Shown here piece after piece: positions 46,300 through 54,942 of a stretch of 64,000 nucleotides of DNA. Within the stretch, counting starts at the first letter, position 1; every line of letters begins with the position of its first letter. The notes below the pieces were generated by a model. It did not search any database and was not told the DNA's origin. It saw only the letters and a list, made by a program, of their open reading frames with translations. The translations under genes were made by a program, and so were the position numbers. The stretch is from Zoogloea dura (GTDB lineage: Bacteria > Pseudomonadota > Gammaproteobacteria > Burkholderiales > Rhodocyclaceae): positions 124,001-188,000 of the forward strand of contig NZ_JABBGA010000001.1 in NCBI RefSeq assembly GCF_012927165.1, read 5' to 3'.

Positions 46300-46637
46300 G
46301 GCTGTGCGTCCCGCGGTGCTGGGCCTGGAGGGAGGCCACCCAGGCCGCCGTCGCCATAGGTGCGCAGAACCTCGGAGATGATGACCTGGTAGCCATCCAG
46401 CCAGTTGGACTGGTGCTCCTTGGCCTCGAGGTGCTGCGGATGCTTCACCAGCGCCTGCAGGGCTTCCAGGCTGTCCCAGTAGTACACGTTGGCCACCAGG
46501 CCGGTTTGCGGATTTTCCCAGGAGGTCTCGCCGAGATAGCCCGGGATGTCACGGGCGGCCGCGGCGATCGCCGCGTCGAGGCGATGGAATTCCGCATCGA
46601 ATTCCTTCGACGCAAAGATGAAAGTCGAGGAGTACAT
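46296..46637 (-). CDS. Antibiotic biosynthesis monooxygenase (ABM)-fold protein
   Basis: The 113-residue protein has the dimeric ferredoxin-like ABM layout: YSSTFIFASKEFDAEFHRLDA, then the motif NVYYWDSLEALQALVKHPQHLEAK. Members bind heme or act as small cofactor-free oxygenases; many have no known role. The ATG at 46637 gives the family N-terminus. Its stop overlaps the GNAT start. Confidence 0.72.
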   Translation of the reverse strand: MYSSTFIFASKEFDAEFHRLDAAIAAAARDIPGYLGETSWENPQTGLVANVYYWDSLEALQALVKHPQHLEAKEHQSNWLDGYQVIISEVLRTYGDGGLGGLPPGPAPRDAQP

Positions 46638-46718
46638 CGCGTGGCGTCCCGTCAAAAAGCGCGGTATTAGACGCGCTGCGGTCGCCCATGACAAGCGGAA
46701 ACTGCAAGGGGGAGGGCT

Positions 46719-47669
46719 TCAGGCCACCTGGGCCAGGGGGTCGGCTTCGCGGAAGCGTTCGAGCAGGAAGGGTGCGGCTTCGGGGGTTTGTCCGCTGGCC
46801 AGCTGCAGGTGGCTGTCGAGGTGGCGCTCGGAAGGCGCCAGCAGGCGCCGGTAGAGCTCCTTGCACAGCACCCGCGCCTGCTGGCCCGGCCAGTCGGCGG
46901 AGAGCAGCACGTCGGGGAGCTCCGGATCGCGCAGCAGCAGGCGGCGATAGTCGTGGATCAGCAGGATGCGCAGCAGGAAGGTGCTCTCGTCGTCGATCTG
47001 GTCCTGGCCGTCGCGCAGCTGGTCCAGAACCGGCTGGTAGCGATCGACGAATTCCGAATACACCCCGGCCAGACGTTCCAGGTTCCAGGCCCCGTGCACC
47101 ATCTCGATGTCGCTGGCGGCGCCGCCTAGCTGCGCGTCGGCGGCCATCAGGGGCTTGAGCTTGCCCAGCACTTCGGCCAGGCCTTCGGCGATCAGGGCGT
47201 CGAAGGCCGCCCGCAGGTCGGCGCTGGGATGCACGAAGCAGTCACCGCCGAGGCTGCCGAAGCCCTGCCAGAACAGTGCCCGGCGCAGGGCGTCACGCTG
47301 TTTCGCGGTGAGCTCGCCGGCTGCGATGATGAGGCGCCAGCGGCGGTCCCACTGGGGCGCAGTGGAGGCATAGATGTGGCGGGAGGCTTCCTCGAAGCGG
47401 CGCTGGCCGGCAGGGGTGAGCAGGTAGTCGGTGCGCCGGCCGGATGGCTCGGAACGCAGCCACTCTTCCTTGGCCAGGCGGAACACGGAAGTACGGATCA
47501 GGCGCTCGTTGAGCTCCAGGGGTTCGAGCAGGCGGATCAGGCTGCCGAGCCAGATGCGGCTGCCCCGCGGCATGATGGCATCGCCGAAAACGGAGATGAT
47601 CAGGGAGCCGGCCTGGACACGGCCCTGCTGGCGGAACTCGTCGAGGCGTTTCTGGAGGGGCGGAAGCAC
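46719..47669 (-). CDS. paaX: Phenylacetate operon repressor PaaX
   Basis: The 316-residue protein equals E. coli PaaX in length. It has an N-terminal winged helix (SLIISVFGDAIMPRGSRIWLGSLI, then ERLIRTSVFRLAKEEWL), a central Cas2-like domain and a C-terminal domain (DYRRLLLRDPELPDVLLSADWPG). PaaX represses paa genes until phenylacetyl-CoA binds. No ATG is available in the right place; GTG at 47669 gives the family start LPPLQKRLDEF. The frame is open far upstream but that part is not PaaX-like. It is the candidate regulator for the repeated operators here. Confidence 0.92.
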   Translation of the reverse strand: MLPPLQKRLDEFRQQGRVQAGSLIISVFGDAIMPRGSRIWLGSLIRLLEPLELNERLIRTSVFRLAKEEWLRSEPSGRRTDYLLTPAGQRRFEEASRHIYASTAPQWDRRWRLIIAAGELTAKQRDALRRALFWQGFGSLGGDCFVHPSADLRAAFDALIAEGLAEVLGKLKPLMAADAQLGGAASDIEMVHGAWNLERLAGVYSEFVDRYQPVLDQLRDGQDQIDDESTFLLRILLIHDYRRLLLRDPELPDVLLSADWPGQQARVLCKELYRRLLAPSERHLDSHLQLASGQTPEAAPFLLERFREADPLAQVA

Positions 47670-47947
47670 TTGCGGGGCCGTATGGCTGCAACAAAGCCTG
47701 GATTTTAGCGGCTCGCCATCAGTTTTGGGGATTTCGGGCTTCGGCGGGAATTGGAGGCGCCATGCAGGGGCGGCTTCAGAGCGGCGCAAAATCTGCCGGT
47801 TCAAGCTTTTTGGGGGGGGGGCTGTCAGCTCTTTGTGTTCGAAGCTGGGGGGGCCTTTACTGGTTGGCTTTCCGTTCAACGCAAAACAAAGGAAGGCCGA
47901 CCAGATAAAGGCACGAGCAGGCGGCTGAAGCAGCCCCTGCACGAGCA
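47670..47947. other. Non-coding gap upstream of paaX with a G10 tract
   Basis: This 278-base gap contains no supported gene. It holds a T5-G10 homopolymer (47807-47821) and a second G7 run near 47847. No copy of the TGWTAC operator was found here, so paaX may not be controlled by it. Confidence 0.6.
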
Positions 47948-48997
47948 TTACAGCGTGAGCAGGTGCGCCGCATCCGGCACCACGGGCTGCTGCTGGGCGA
48001 AGAAGCCTTCGGTGTGGATCAGCTCTGGCCGGGCGCCCAGGGAGTTGACGGTGGCGACGCAGCTGTCCACGAAGGCTGGGCTGCCGGCGGCGAAGATGGT
48101 GTGCTTCGACACATCGGGAAAGAGCCCGGGCAATACCGCATCGACGCGTCCACCAAGATAGCCATCGCGTTCTTCGCGGGTCAGGGTGATCTTGTAGTCG
48201 AAGTTGCGATGCTTGGTCCGCCACCAGGCGAGCAGGCCGCGGCCATATACATCGGCCTCGCTGCGTGCCGAGATCAGGATGGTGACCGGCTTGCGGAAGC
48301 CGCGCCGCAGCGCCGCCTCGGTGAGGGCCAGGATGGGGGCCAGGCCGGTGCCGGCGGCGAGGCACAGGACCGGGGTGTCCACGCCGGGATCGCCGATGAA
48401 GGTGCCGTAGGCGCCGGAGACCTTGACGCTCTCGCCGATCGCCAGGCTGTCATGGACCCAGGCGCTGGTCACGCCGTCGTCGGCGCGGGCCACCTGCAGC
48501 ACCAGCTCGCCGTCAGGCCGGGGGGCGTTGGAGATGGAATAGGCGCGGGCCGGGATGCCGGCGCGGGGATTGCCGATGGTCACATACTGGCCGGGCCAGT
48601 AGCGGATCGGCTGGCCGACCGGGCGCAGGCGCAGCTCGACCACCCGCTCGGCGACGCTGCGCTTGTCTGTGACCACGAAGAGGGCGTCCTCCCGCGGCGG
48701 GAAGAGCTTGGGCCTGGCGTCCTCGGTGCCCCATTCGATGCTCAGTTCGTCGGAGATCGGCTTGGCCATGCACATCAGGCCGTAGCCCTGGCGGCGTTCG
48801 TCCTGGGACAAGGCCATGTCGAGGACCATGCCCTGGTCGAACTGGCCGGCGGTGACCTTGACCTTGCATTCGCCACAGGCGCCGGCGCGGCAGTTGTTGG
48901 GCAGCGCGTAGCCTGCCTTTTCGAGGGCCATCAGCACGGTGTCGCCATAGGCGCACTCCACCGACTTGCCCGAGGGTTGCATGATGATGCGGGCCAT
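47948..48997 (-). CDS. Ferredoxin-FAD-NAD(P)H reductase of an oxygenase system
   Basis: The 349-residue protein begins with a plant-type [2Fe-2S] domain (Cys36, Cys41, Cys44 and Cys76). An FAD-binding domain (RAYSISNAPR) and an NAD-binding domain (LAAGTGLAPILALTEAAL) follow. This N-terminal ferredoxin order is that of phenol hydroxylase- and BoxA/DmpP-like reductases, whereas PaaE has its ferredoxin domain at the C-terminus. It lies 68 bases downstream of the di-iron protein gene on the same strand and is its likely electron donor. AGGAAT precedes the ATG. Confidence 0.88.
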   Translation of the reverse strand: MARIIMQPSGKSVECAYGDTVLMALEKAGYALPNNCRAGACGECKVKVTAGQFDQGMVLDMALSQDERRQGYGLMCMAKPISDELSIEWGTEDARPKLFPPREDALFVVTDKRSVAERVVELRLRPVGQPIRYWPGQYVTIGNPRAGIPARAYSISNAPRPDGELVLQVARADDGVTSAWVHDSLAIGESVKVSGAYGTFIGDPGVDTPVLCLAAGTGLAPILALTEAALRRGFRKPVTILISARSEADVYGRGLLAWWRTKHRNFDYKITLTREERDGYLGGRVDAVLPGLFPDVSKHTIFAAGSPAFVDSCVATVNSLGARPELIHTEGFFAQQQPVVPDAAHLLTL

Positions 48998-49065
48998 TGA
49001 AGATTCCTGTCAGGTTGGGGTCGTTTTCAGCGGGGCAGGGGCGGGCACGCCCCTGCGGTCCTGCG

Positions 49066-50094
49066 TCAGAACACCGGGATGATGTCTTCCATGTCCAGGT
49101 CGCTGACTTCCTGGCCGGTGATGCCCACTTCAGGGATGGCGGGGAAGGGGATGTTGTAGCGGTCGAGGACGCCCTTCAGGTTGATCATGGCGTTCTTCCA
49201 GTTCTGCAGCTTGGCCTCGTAGGTGGGGATGCCGAAGCCGGCGCCGCGGGCCACTTCCTCGGCCTCACGCTGGTTGCCGATGAAGTCTTCCGGCAGGTCC
49301 CAGAACTCCATCGGCGGCTCGAACAGCACGGCGGACAGGAACAGGTAGCCGGCGCGGATCTGCTTGGTGACGATGGCCTTGGTTTCTTCCTTGAGGCCCG
49401 GGTAGTCGCGCTCCATCACCGCCATGCAGATCGCCATGTGGCGGCCTTCGTCGCGGCCGATGTTCTTGAAGCCTTCCTTGAACACCGCTTCGCGGGAGTT
49501 CTCGTACATCTGCTTGAAGATGGTGGCGGCGGCGATCTCGCCCATCAGGAAGGAGCTGAACAGCACGGCCAGGTCGTACTTGGGCACGGCCTGCTTGTAG
49601 CCGGTCCAATAGCGGCCGCCATTGAAATACAGCCAGCGCACGTTCTTCTGCAGGCGCTTGCCGAGCTCGGTCTTGGGCTCGTAGGTCAGCGGGTCCGGGT
49701 GGCCGAGCAGCCTGGTGATGGCCAGGCCGCACATGATTTCGTGGTTCTGTTCGTCGCGGGTCACCGAGAAGAAGCACTTGCGTACCGGATCTTCCTCGTG
49801 GACCTCATAGGTCTTGATCAGGGCTTCGGCAAACACCGGGGGGGCGGAGGCGTCGAAGACCGACAGCAGGCTCCACCAGTAGGCGATGGATTCGCGCTCT
49901 TCCCAGGTGTAGCTGTCCAGGTCCAGGGTGTCCCAGGGCAGCTTTTCAGGGTCCCAGTTCTCGCGCAGGGAGGCTTCCCAGACTTCCTGCAGCTTCTTCG
50001 TCTTGCTGTTCCAGGACAGGGGATAGATGTTGGGCTGCGGGGTTTCCGGCGGGAACTCCATCTTGTCGGCAAAACGTTCCTTGTGGCTGGCCAT
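49066..50094 (-). CDS. Ferritin-fold di-iron protein, putative oxygenase component
   Basis: The 342-residue protein looks like an R2/ferritin-fold di-iron carrier. Candidate ligands are Glu115 and His118 (RDEQNHE), Glu186 (LMGEIAAA), Glu216 and His219 (GRDEGRHM), plus an acidic residue around 81-90. It differs from PaaA, PaaC and BoxB elsewhere in sequence and I cannot assign a named family. The next gene encodes a matching reductase, so the pair looks like a two-component oxygenase. AAAGGAGG lies before the ATG. It is divergent from paaN, and the shared region contains two copies of the paa-type operator, so co-regulation with phenylacetate use is likely. The substrate is unknown. Confidence 0.8.
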   Translation of the reverse strand: MASHKERFADKMEFPPETPQPNIYPLSWNSKTKKLQEVWEASLRENWDPEKLPWDTLDLDSYTWEERESIAYWWSLLSVFDASAPPVFAEALIKTYEVHEEDPVRKCFFSVTRDEQNHEIMCGLAITRLLGHPDPLTYEPKTELGKRLQKNVRWLYFNGGRYWTGYKQAVPKYDLAVLFSSFLMGEIAAATIFKQMYENSREAVFKEGFKNIGRDEGRHMAICMAVMERDYPGLKEETKAIVTKQIRAGYLFLSAVLFEPPMEFWDLPEDFIGNQREAEEVARGAGFGIPTYEAKLQNWKNAMINLKGVLDRYNIPFPAIPEVGITGQEVSDLDMEDIIPVF

Positions 50095-50166
50095 GTGACT
50101 CCTCCTTTGGTTGATCCGTCTGAATGCGGCTGGCGTGCAAACCCATACGGTTTGTGTGGTCAATCA

Positions 50167-50205
50167 TGATACAAAATAAACGTTGTGGTCAACAATTTTG
50201 TATCG
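50167..50205. promoter_or_regulatory. paa-type operator for the di-iron gene (copy 3)
   Basis: TGATACA (50167-50173) and TGTATCG (50199-50205) are inverted and 25 bases apart; inside them GATACAAAAT/ATTTTGTATC forms perfect 10-bp arms. On the minus strand TTGACC (50187-50192) lies between the arms as a -35 element. Confidence 0.72.
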
Positions 50206-50362
50206 TTTGTGTTTTTGAGAGGTGTGCGGATTTTCCGCTGTGCACCATGAGTTTTTCTCTAAAACAGCCAATAAAATTATTTAACTTGTTGTTTTTATTG
50301 GTTTTGAAAATGGTAAACAAATTCCTCATAAAGAAATTTTCTGCAAACCTAGCAGAAATATT

Positions 50363-50402
50363 TGATACCAAGCATTGACATAGATCAGATGAATTTGTAA
50401 CG
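50363..50402. promoter_or_regulatory. paa-type operator and promoter of paaN (copy 4)
   Basis: TGATACC (50363-50369) and TGTAACG (50396-50402) are 26 bases apart. TTGACA (50375-50380) lies between them as the -35, and the right arm overlaps the likely -10. The right flank TTTGTAACGTTTG differs by one base from TTTGTATCGTTTG of copy 3. TTGACATAGATCAG (50375-50388) is also an imperfect FNR-like site. Confidence 0.7.
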
Positions 50403-50440
50403 TTTGCTCCAGTAGAACAAACCCAACCGGAGACAGACGC

Positions 50441-52108
50441 ATGACGCATCCCCTGTTCGAAAAGCACCGTGCAACCCTGGAAGGCGCCCTGGGTGCCATC
50501 GCTACCCGCTCCTACTGGTCGGCCTTCCCGGAAATGCCCAGTCCCAAGCTCTATGGCGAGACCGCGCCGGACGACGGCAAGCGCGCCTTCGAGGCGCACC
50601 TGGGCAAGCAGTTCGAACTGGGTCAGCCGGGGCAGAGCGGCTGGCATGGCGGCGAAGCCTCGCCCTATGGCATCGAACTGGGCGTGAGCTACCCCGTGTG
50701 TGATCCGGAAGTCCTGATCGCTGCCGGCCTCGAGGCCATGAAGGGCTGGCAGGCTGTGGGGGCCGATGGCCGCACCGGTATCTGCCTCGAGATCCTCGAC
50801 CGCCTCAACAAGCAGAGCTTCGAGCTGGCCCACTCGGTGATGATGACCACCGGTCAGGGCTGGATGATGGCCTTCCAGGCCGGCGCCCCCCACGCCCAGG
50901 ACCGCGGCCTCGAGGCCGTCGCCTATGCCTGGCGCGAGCAGAGCTTCGTGCCCGCCGAGACCGTCTGGGAGAAGCCCCAGGGCAAGAACCCGCCGCTGGT
51001 CATGAAGAAGCACTTCCAGATCGTCGGGCGCGGCATCGGCCTGGTGATCGGCTGCGGCACCTTCCCGACCTGGAACACCTATCCGGGCCTCTTCGCGGCG
51101 CTGTCCACCGGCAACGCAGTGATCGTCAAGCCCCACAGCAACGCCATCCTGCCGGCTGCCATCACCGTGCGCACCATCCGCGCCGTGCTGGCCGAGAACG
51201 GCATCGACCCCAACCTGGTCAGCCTGTGCGTCACCGACAAGCGCGCCACCACCCAGGCCCTGGCCACCCACCCGGCGGTCAAGTCGGTGGATTTCACCGG
51301 TGGCAACGTGTTCGGCCAGTGGCTGATCGACAACAGCCGCCAGGCCCAGGTGTATGCCGAGCTGGCCGGCGTGAACAACATCGTCATCGACTCCACCGAC
51401 AGCTACAAGGCGATGCTGGGCAACCTGGCCTTCACCCTGTCCCTGTACTCGGGCCAGATGTGCACCACCTCCCAGGCCCTCTTCGTGCCGGCGGGCGGCA
51501 TCCAGACCGAGGACGGTCCGAAGAGCTATGACGAGTTCTGCGCCGACTTGGCCAAGGCCATCGAGCGCTTCCTGTCCAAGCCCGAAGTGGCCCATGCCGT
51601 GCTGGGGGCGATCCAGTCCGCCGATACTGCAGAGCGCATTGAGCTGGCCAACAGTGGCACCCTGGGCAAGGTCGTGCTGGCCTCCACGGCCCTCGACAAC
51701 CCCGAGTTCCCGGCCGCCAAGGTGCGCACTCCGGTGCTGCTGGCCTGCGATGCCACCGACGAGAAGGCCTACATGGAAGAGCGCTTCGGCCCGATCAGCT
51801 TCATCGTCAAGGTGGCCGACACCGCCGCCGGCATCGCCCTGTCCGAGCGCGTGGTGAGCACTCACGGTGCCCTGACCGCCGGCGTCTATTCCACCAGGCA
51901 GGACGTCATCGACGCGATGACCGAAGCCACCTGGCGAAGCAAGGTCGCCCTGTCGATCAACCTGACCAGCGGCGTCTTCGTCAATCAGTCGGCGGCCTTC
52001 TCCGACTACCACGGCACCGGCGGCAACCCGGCGGCCAACGCGTCCTACGCCGACTCGGCCTTCGTCGCCAACCGTTTCCGCGTCATCCAGCGCCGTTACC
52101 ACGCCTGA
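50441..52108 (+). CDS. paaN: PaaN, aldehyde dehydrogenase of the phenylacetate pathway
   Basis: The 555-residue protein is an aldehyde dehydrogenase with catalytic Cys341 (SGQMCTTSQALF). It has an N-terminal extension of about 60 residues and the PaaN-specific GGEASPYGIELGVSYP region. PaaN replaces the dehydrogenase half of PaaZ, oxidising the open-chain aldehyde CoA ester to 3-oxo-5,6-dehydrosuberyl-CoA. The MaoC-type hydrolase domain of PaaZ is absent. It is the first gene of the main paa operon, with GGAGACAGACGC before the ATG. Confidence 0.92.
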   Translation: MTHPLFEKHRATLEGALGAIATRSYWSAFPEMPSPKLYGETAPDDGKRAFEAHLGKQFELGQPGQSGWHGGEASPYGIELGVSYPVCDPEVLIAAGLEAMKGWQAVGADGRTGICLEILDRLNKQSFELAHSVMMTTGQGWMMAFQAGAPHAQDRGLEAVAYAWREQSFVPAETVWEKPQGKNPPLVMKKHFQIVGRGIGLVIGCGTFPTWNTYPGLFAALSTGNAVIVKPHSNAILPAAITVRTIRAVLAENGIDPNLVSLCVTDKRATTQALATHPAVKSVDFTGGNVFGQWLIDNSRQAQVYAELAGVNNIVIDSTDSYKAMLGNLAFTLSLYSGQMCTTSQALFVPAGGIQTEDGPKSYDEFCADLAKAIERFLSKPEVAHAVLGAIQSADTAERIELANSGTLGKVVLASTALDNPEFPAAKVRTPVLLACDATDEKAYMEERFGPISFIVKVADTAAGIALSERVVSTHGALTAGVYSTRQDVIDAMTEATWRSKVALSINLTSGVFVNQSAAFSDYHGTGGNPAANASYADSAFVANRFRVIQRRYHA

Positions 52109-52117
52109 GGACCCGCC

Positions 52118-52915
52118 ATGAACTACAAGAACATCCTCTTCACGGTGGAGGCGGGCGTCGCTCGCCTGACCCTCAACCGCCCCGACAAGCTCAACAGCTT
52201 CACCGGCGAGATGCACGCCGAGCTGCGTGAGGCCCTCGACACCGTCCAGGCCGACACTTCGATCCGCGTGCTGGTCCTCACCGGCGCCGGTCGTGCCTTC
52301 TGTGCTGGCCAGGATCTGGCCGACCCGGACATGGCCCGCACGCCCAGCGGCGGCATGCCGGACATCGGCAACGTGGTCGAGAAGAACTACAAGCCGTTGG
52401 TGCTGCGCCTGCAGAACCTGCGGGTCCCCACCATCGCCGCGGTGAACGGCATTGCCGCCGGTGCGGGGGCCAGCGTGGCCCTGGCCTGCGACCTGGTGGT
52501 GGCCAGCAAGTCCGCCTCCTTCCTGCAGGCCTTCAGCAAGATCGGCCTGGTGCCCGACACCGGCGGCACCTGGTTCCTGCCCCAGCGCGTCGGCATGGCC
52601 CGCGCCATGGGTCTGGCCCTGCTGGCTGACAAGCTGCCCGCCGAGAAGGCCGCCGACTGGGGCCTGATCTGGGCCGCCTACGACGATGCCGAATTTGCCG
52701 CCAAGGTCGACGCCATGGCCACCCAGCTGGCCAGCATGCCCACCAAGGCCCTGGTGCGGACCCGCCAGGCCATGCACGCCGCGCCGGGCCACACCCTGGA
52801 GCAGCAGCTCTCCTTCGAAGGCGGCTTCATGCGCGAACTGGGCTGGAGCCCGGATTACGCCGAAGGCGTGGCGGCCTTCATGGAAAAGCGCGCGCCGAAG
52901 TTCACCGGGGAATGA
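52118..52915 (+). CDS. paaG: PaaG, ring 1,2-epoxyphenylacetyl-CoA isomerase
   Basis: The 265-residue crotonase-fold protein has an acidic residue in GLVPDTGGTWFLP, the PaaG catalytic Asp. It lacks the two Glu residues of classical hydratases (GAGASVALACD). PaaG converts the ring epoxide to oxepin-CoA and can also act as a later double-bond isomerase. Its stop overlaps the paaH start by ATGA. Confidence 0.93.
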   Translation: MNYKNILFTVEAGVARLTLNRPDKLNSFTGEMHAELREALDTVQADTSIRVLVLTGAGRAFCAGQDLADPDMARTPSGGMPDIGNVVEKNYKPLVLRLQNLRVPTIAAVNGIAAGAGASVALACDLVVASKSASFLQAFSKIGLVPDTGGTWFLPQRVGMARAMGLALLADKLPAEKAADWGLIWAAYDDAEFAAKVDAMATQLASMPTKALVRTRQAMHAAPGHTLEQQLSFEGGFMRELGWSPDYAEGVAAFMEKRAPKFTGE

Positions 52916-54447
52916 ACGTGAGCCAGGCCCTTTCTACCCAATCCGTCATCGCCGTGGTCGGCACCGGGGCCATGGGCGCCGGTATCGCCCAGGTGGCCGC
53001 TGCTGCCGGGCACGTGGTCAAGCTCCTCGACAACCGTCCGGAAGCCGCAGCCAAGGCGGTTGCCGGCATCCAGGCCCAGTTCGCCAAGCTCGCCGACAAG
53101 GGCAAGATGAGCCAGGAGGCCGCTCAGGCCGCCGGTGCCCGCCTGGTCGCCGTCGAGCAGCTCGCCGACCTGGCCGATGCCGCCCTGGTGGTCGAAGCCA
53201 TCGTCGAGAACCTCGAGGCCAAGCAGAAGCTCTACCGCGACCTGGAAGACATCGTCGCGGCCGATTGCATCTTCGGCACCAACACCTCGTCCATCTCCGT
53301 CACCGCCATCGGTGCCGCACTGAAGCGCCCGGAGCGCCTGGCCGGCCTGCACTTCTTCAACCCGGCGCCGCTGATGGCCCTGGTGGAGATCGTCTCCGGT
53401 CTGGCCACCGACAAGGCGGTCGCCGACACCCTGTTCGCCAGTGCGGCGGCCTGGGGCAAGACGCCGGTGCACACCCGCTCCACGCCGGGCTTCATCGTCA
53501 ACCGGGTGGCCCGGCCGTATTACGCCGAGGCCCTGCGCATCCTCAATGAGGGCGGCGCCGACTGCGCCACCCTCGACGCGGTGATGCGCGAGGCCGGCGG
53601 CTTCCGCATGGGGCCCTTCGAGCTGATGGACATGATCGGCCACGACGTGAACTTCGCCGTGACACGCTCGGTGTGGAACGCCTTCTTCAACGACCAGCGC
53701 TTCACCCCGTCGCTGATCCAGCAGGAGCTGGTGGATGCCGGCTTCTTCGGCCGCAAGAGCGGCCGCGGTTTCTACGACTACCGGGAAGGGGCCGAGAAGC
53801 CCCAGCCGAAGAGCGTGGTGGCCCAGACCGCACCGCTCGGCATCCTGCTCTTCGGTGAATCCGCCGCCGCGCTGGCCATCGCCGATCGTCTGCACGAGCG
53901 TGGTGTCGCTTATACCTGGGGCGATACCGGTGATGAGCGCATCGCCCAGGCCGGGGAGGCGGTGATCTACCTGACCGACGGGCGTACCGCCACCCAGCGG
54001 GCGGCGGAGAGCGGTGTGGCCAACACGGTGCTGATCGACCTGGCCCTCGACTACGCCACCGCCACGCGCATTGCCATCAGTGCCGCCCAGGGCTGCTTTG
54101 CACCGGCCATGGGGGCTGCCGTGGGCTTGCTGCAGGCGGCCGGCTTCACCGTCTCGCGCCTGGGTGATGTGCCCGGCCTGGCCGTGATGCGCACCGTTGC
54201 CATGCTCGCCAACGAAGCCGCCGACGCGGTGAACCAGGGGGTCTGCGATGCCCCGGGTGCCGACTCGGCGATGCGCCTTGGTGTCAATTACCCCCGTGGC
54301 CCGCTGGCCTGGGCCGACCTGGCCGGGCTGCCGCGGATCTGCCGGGTGCTGGCCAACCTCGCCCAGTATTACGGCGAGGACCGCTACCGGGTGTCGCCGC
54401 TGATCCAGCAGCAGGTTTTCGCAGGAAAGAAGATCCATGACCGCTGA
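52912..54447 (+). CDS. paaH: PaaH, 3-hydroxyadipyl-CoA dehydrogenase
   Basis: The 511-residue protein has an N-terminal NAD-binding Rossmann fold (VVGTGAMGAGIAQVAAAAGH) and the HAD signature LHFFNPAPLMALVEI. A tandem C-terminal helical domain makes it longer than ordinary 280-residue dehydrogenases, as in PaaH. It oxidises 3-hydroxyadipyl-CoA with NAD+. It overlaps paaG by 4 and paaI by 11 bases. Confidence 0.94.
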   Translation: MNVSQALSTQSVIAVVGTGAMGAGIAQVAAAAGHVVKLLDNRPEAAAKAVAGIQAQFAKLADKGKMSQEAAQAAGARLVAVEQLADLADAALVVEAIVENLEAKQKLYRDLEDIVAADCIFGTNTSSISVTAIGAALKRPERLAGLHFFNPAPLMALVEIVSGLATDKAVADTLFASAAAWGKTPVHTRSTPGFIVNRVARPYYAEALRILNEGGADCATLDAVMREAGGFRMGPFELMDMIGHDVNFAVTRSVWNAFFNDQRFTPSLIQQELVDAGFFGRKSGRGFYDYREGAEKPQPKSVVAQTAPLGILLFGESAAALAIADRLHERGVAYTWGDTGDERIAQAGEAVIYLTDGRTATQRAAESGVANTVLIDLALDYATATRIAISAAQGCFAPAMGAAVGLLQAAGFTVSRLGDVPGLAVMRTVAMLANEAADAVNQGVCDAPGADSAMRLGVNYPRGPLAWADLAGLPRICRVLANLAQYYGEDRYRVSPLIQQQVFAGKKIHDR

Positions 54448-54898
54448 TACCGCCATCCCCACCGATCCCCAGGCCCTGGCCGAGGCCGTGGCCGAAACCA
54501 TGTGGGCCCGCGACCGGGCCGCCAACGCACTGGGCATGCGCATCGACGAGGTGCGCCAGGGCTATGCCCGCCTGTCCATGCCGGTACGCGGCGATATGGT
54601 CAATGGCCATCACATCTGCCACGGCGGCCTGATCTTCTCGCTGGCCGACACGGCCTTTGCCTACGCCTGCAACAGCTACAACAAGAATACGGTGGCCTCC
54701 GCCTGCAACATCGACTTCCTGGCCCCGGGCCGGGAAGGCGACACCCTCAGCGCCGAAGCCATCGAAATGTCCGCCTCCGGCCGCACCGGTGTCTATGACG
54801 TCACCGTGCGCGACAGCGCCGGCAAGGCCATCGCCCTGTTCCGGGGCAAGAGCTACCGAATCTCCGGCGAAGTGATCGCCGGTCTGGCTGCCGCCTGA
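54437..54898 (+). CDS. paaI: PaaI, hotdog-fold acyl-CoA thioesterase
   Basis: The 153-residue hotdog-fold protein has the PaaI motif NGHHICHGGLIFSLADTAFAYACN, with the catalytic Asp in the central helix. It hydrolyses hydroxyphenylacetyl-CoA side products and frees CoA. The start lies within the end of paaH, so the genes are translationally coupled. Confidence 0.93.
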   Translation: MTADTAIPTDPQALAEAVAETMWARDRAANALGMRIDEVRQGYARLSMPVRGDMVNGHHICHGGLIFSLADTAFAYACNSYNKNTVASACNIDFLAPGREGDTLSAEAIEMSASGRTGVYDVTVRDSAGKAIALFRGKSYRISGEVIAGLAAA

Positions 54899-54942
54899 GC
54901 GCCCGGCAGCCTTCATCGAACAACACGGAGAGGAGACCCCAC

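Noticed and set aside
47670-48365. Upstream extension of the paaX frame by about 230 codons
   Set aside because: The extension overlaps the reductase gene antisense and is Pro/Arg-rich with no PaaX-like content; the PaaX family start fits GTG at 47669.
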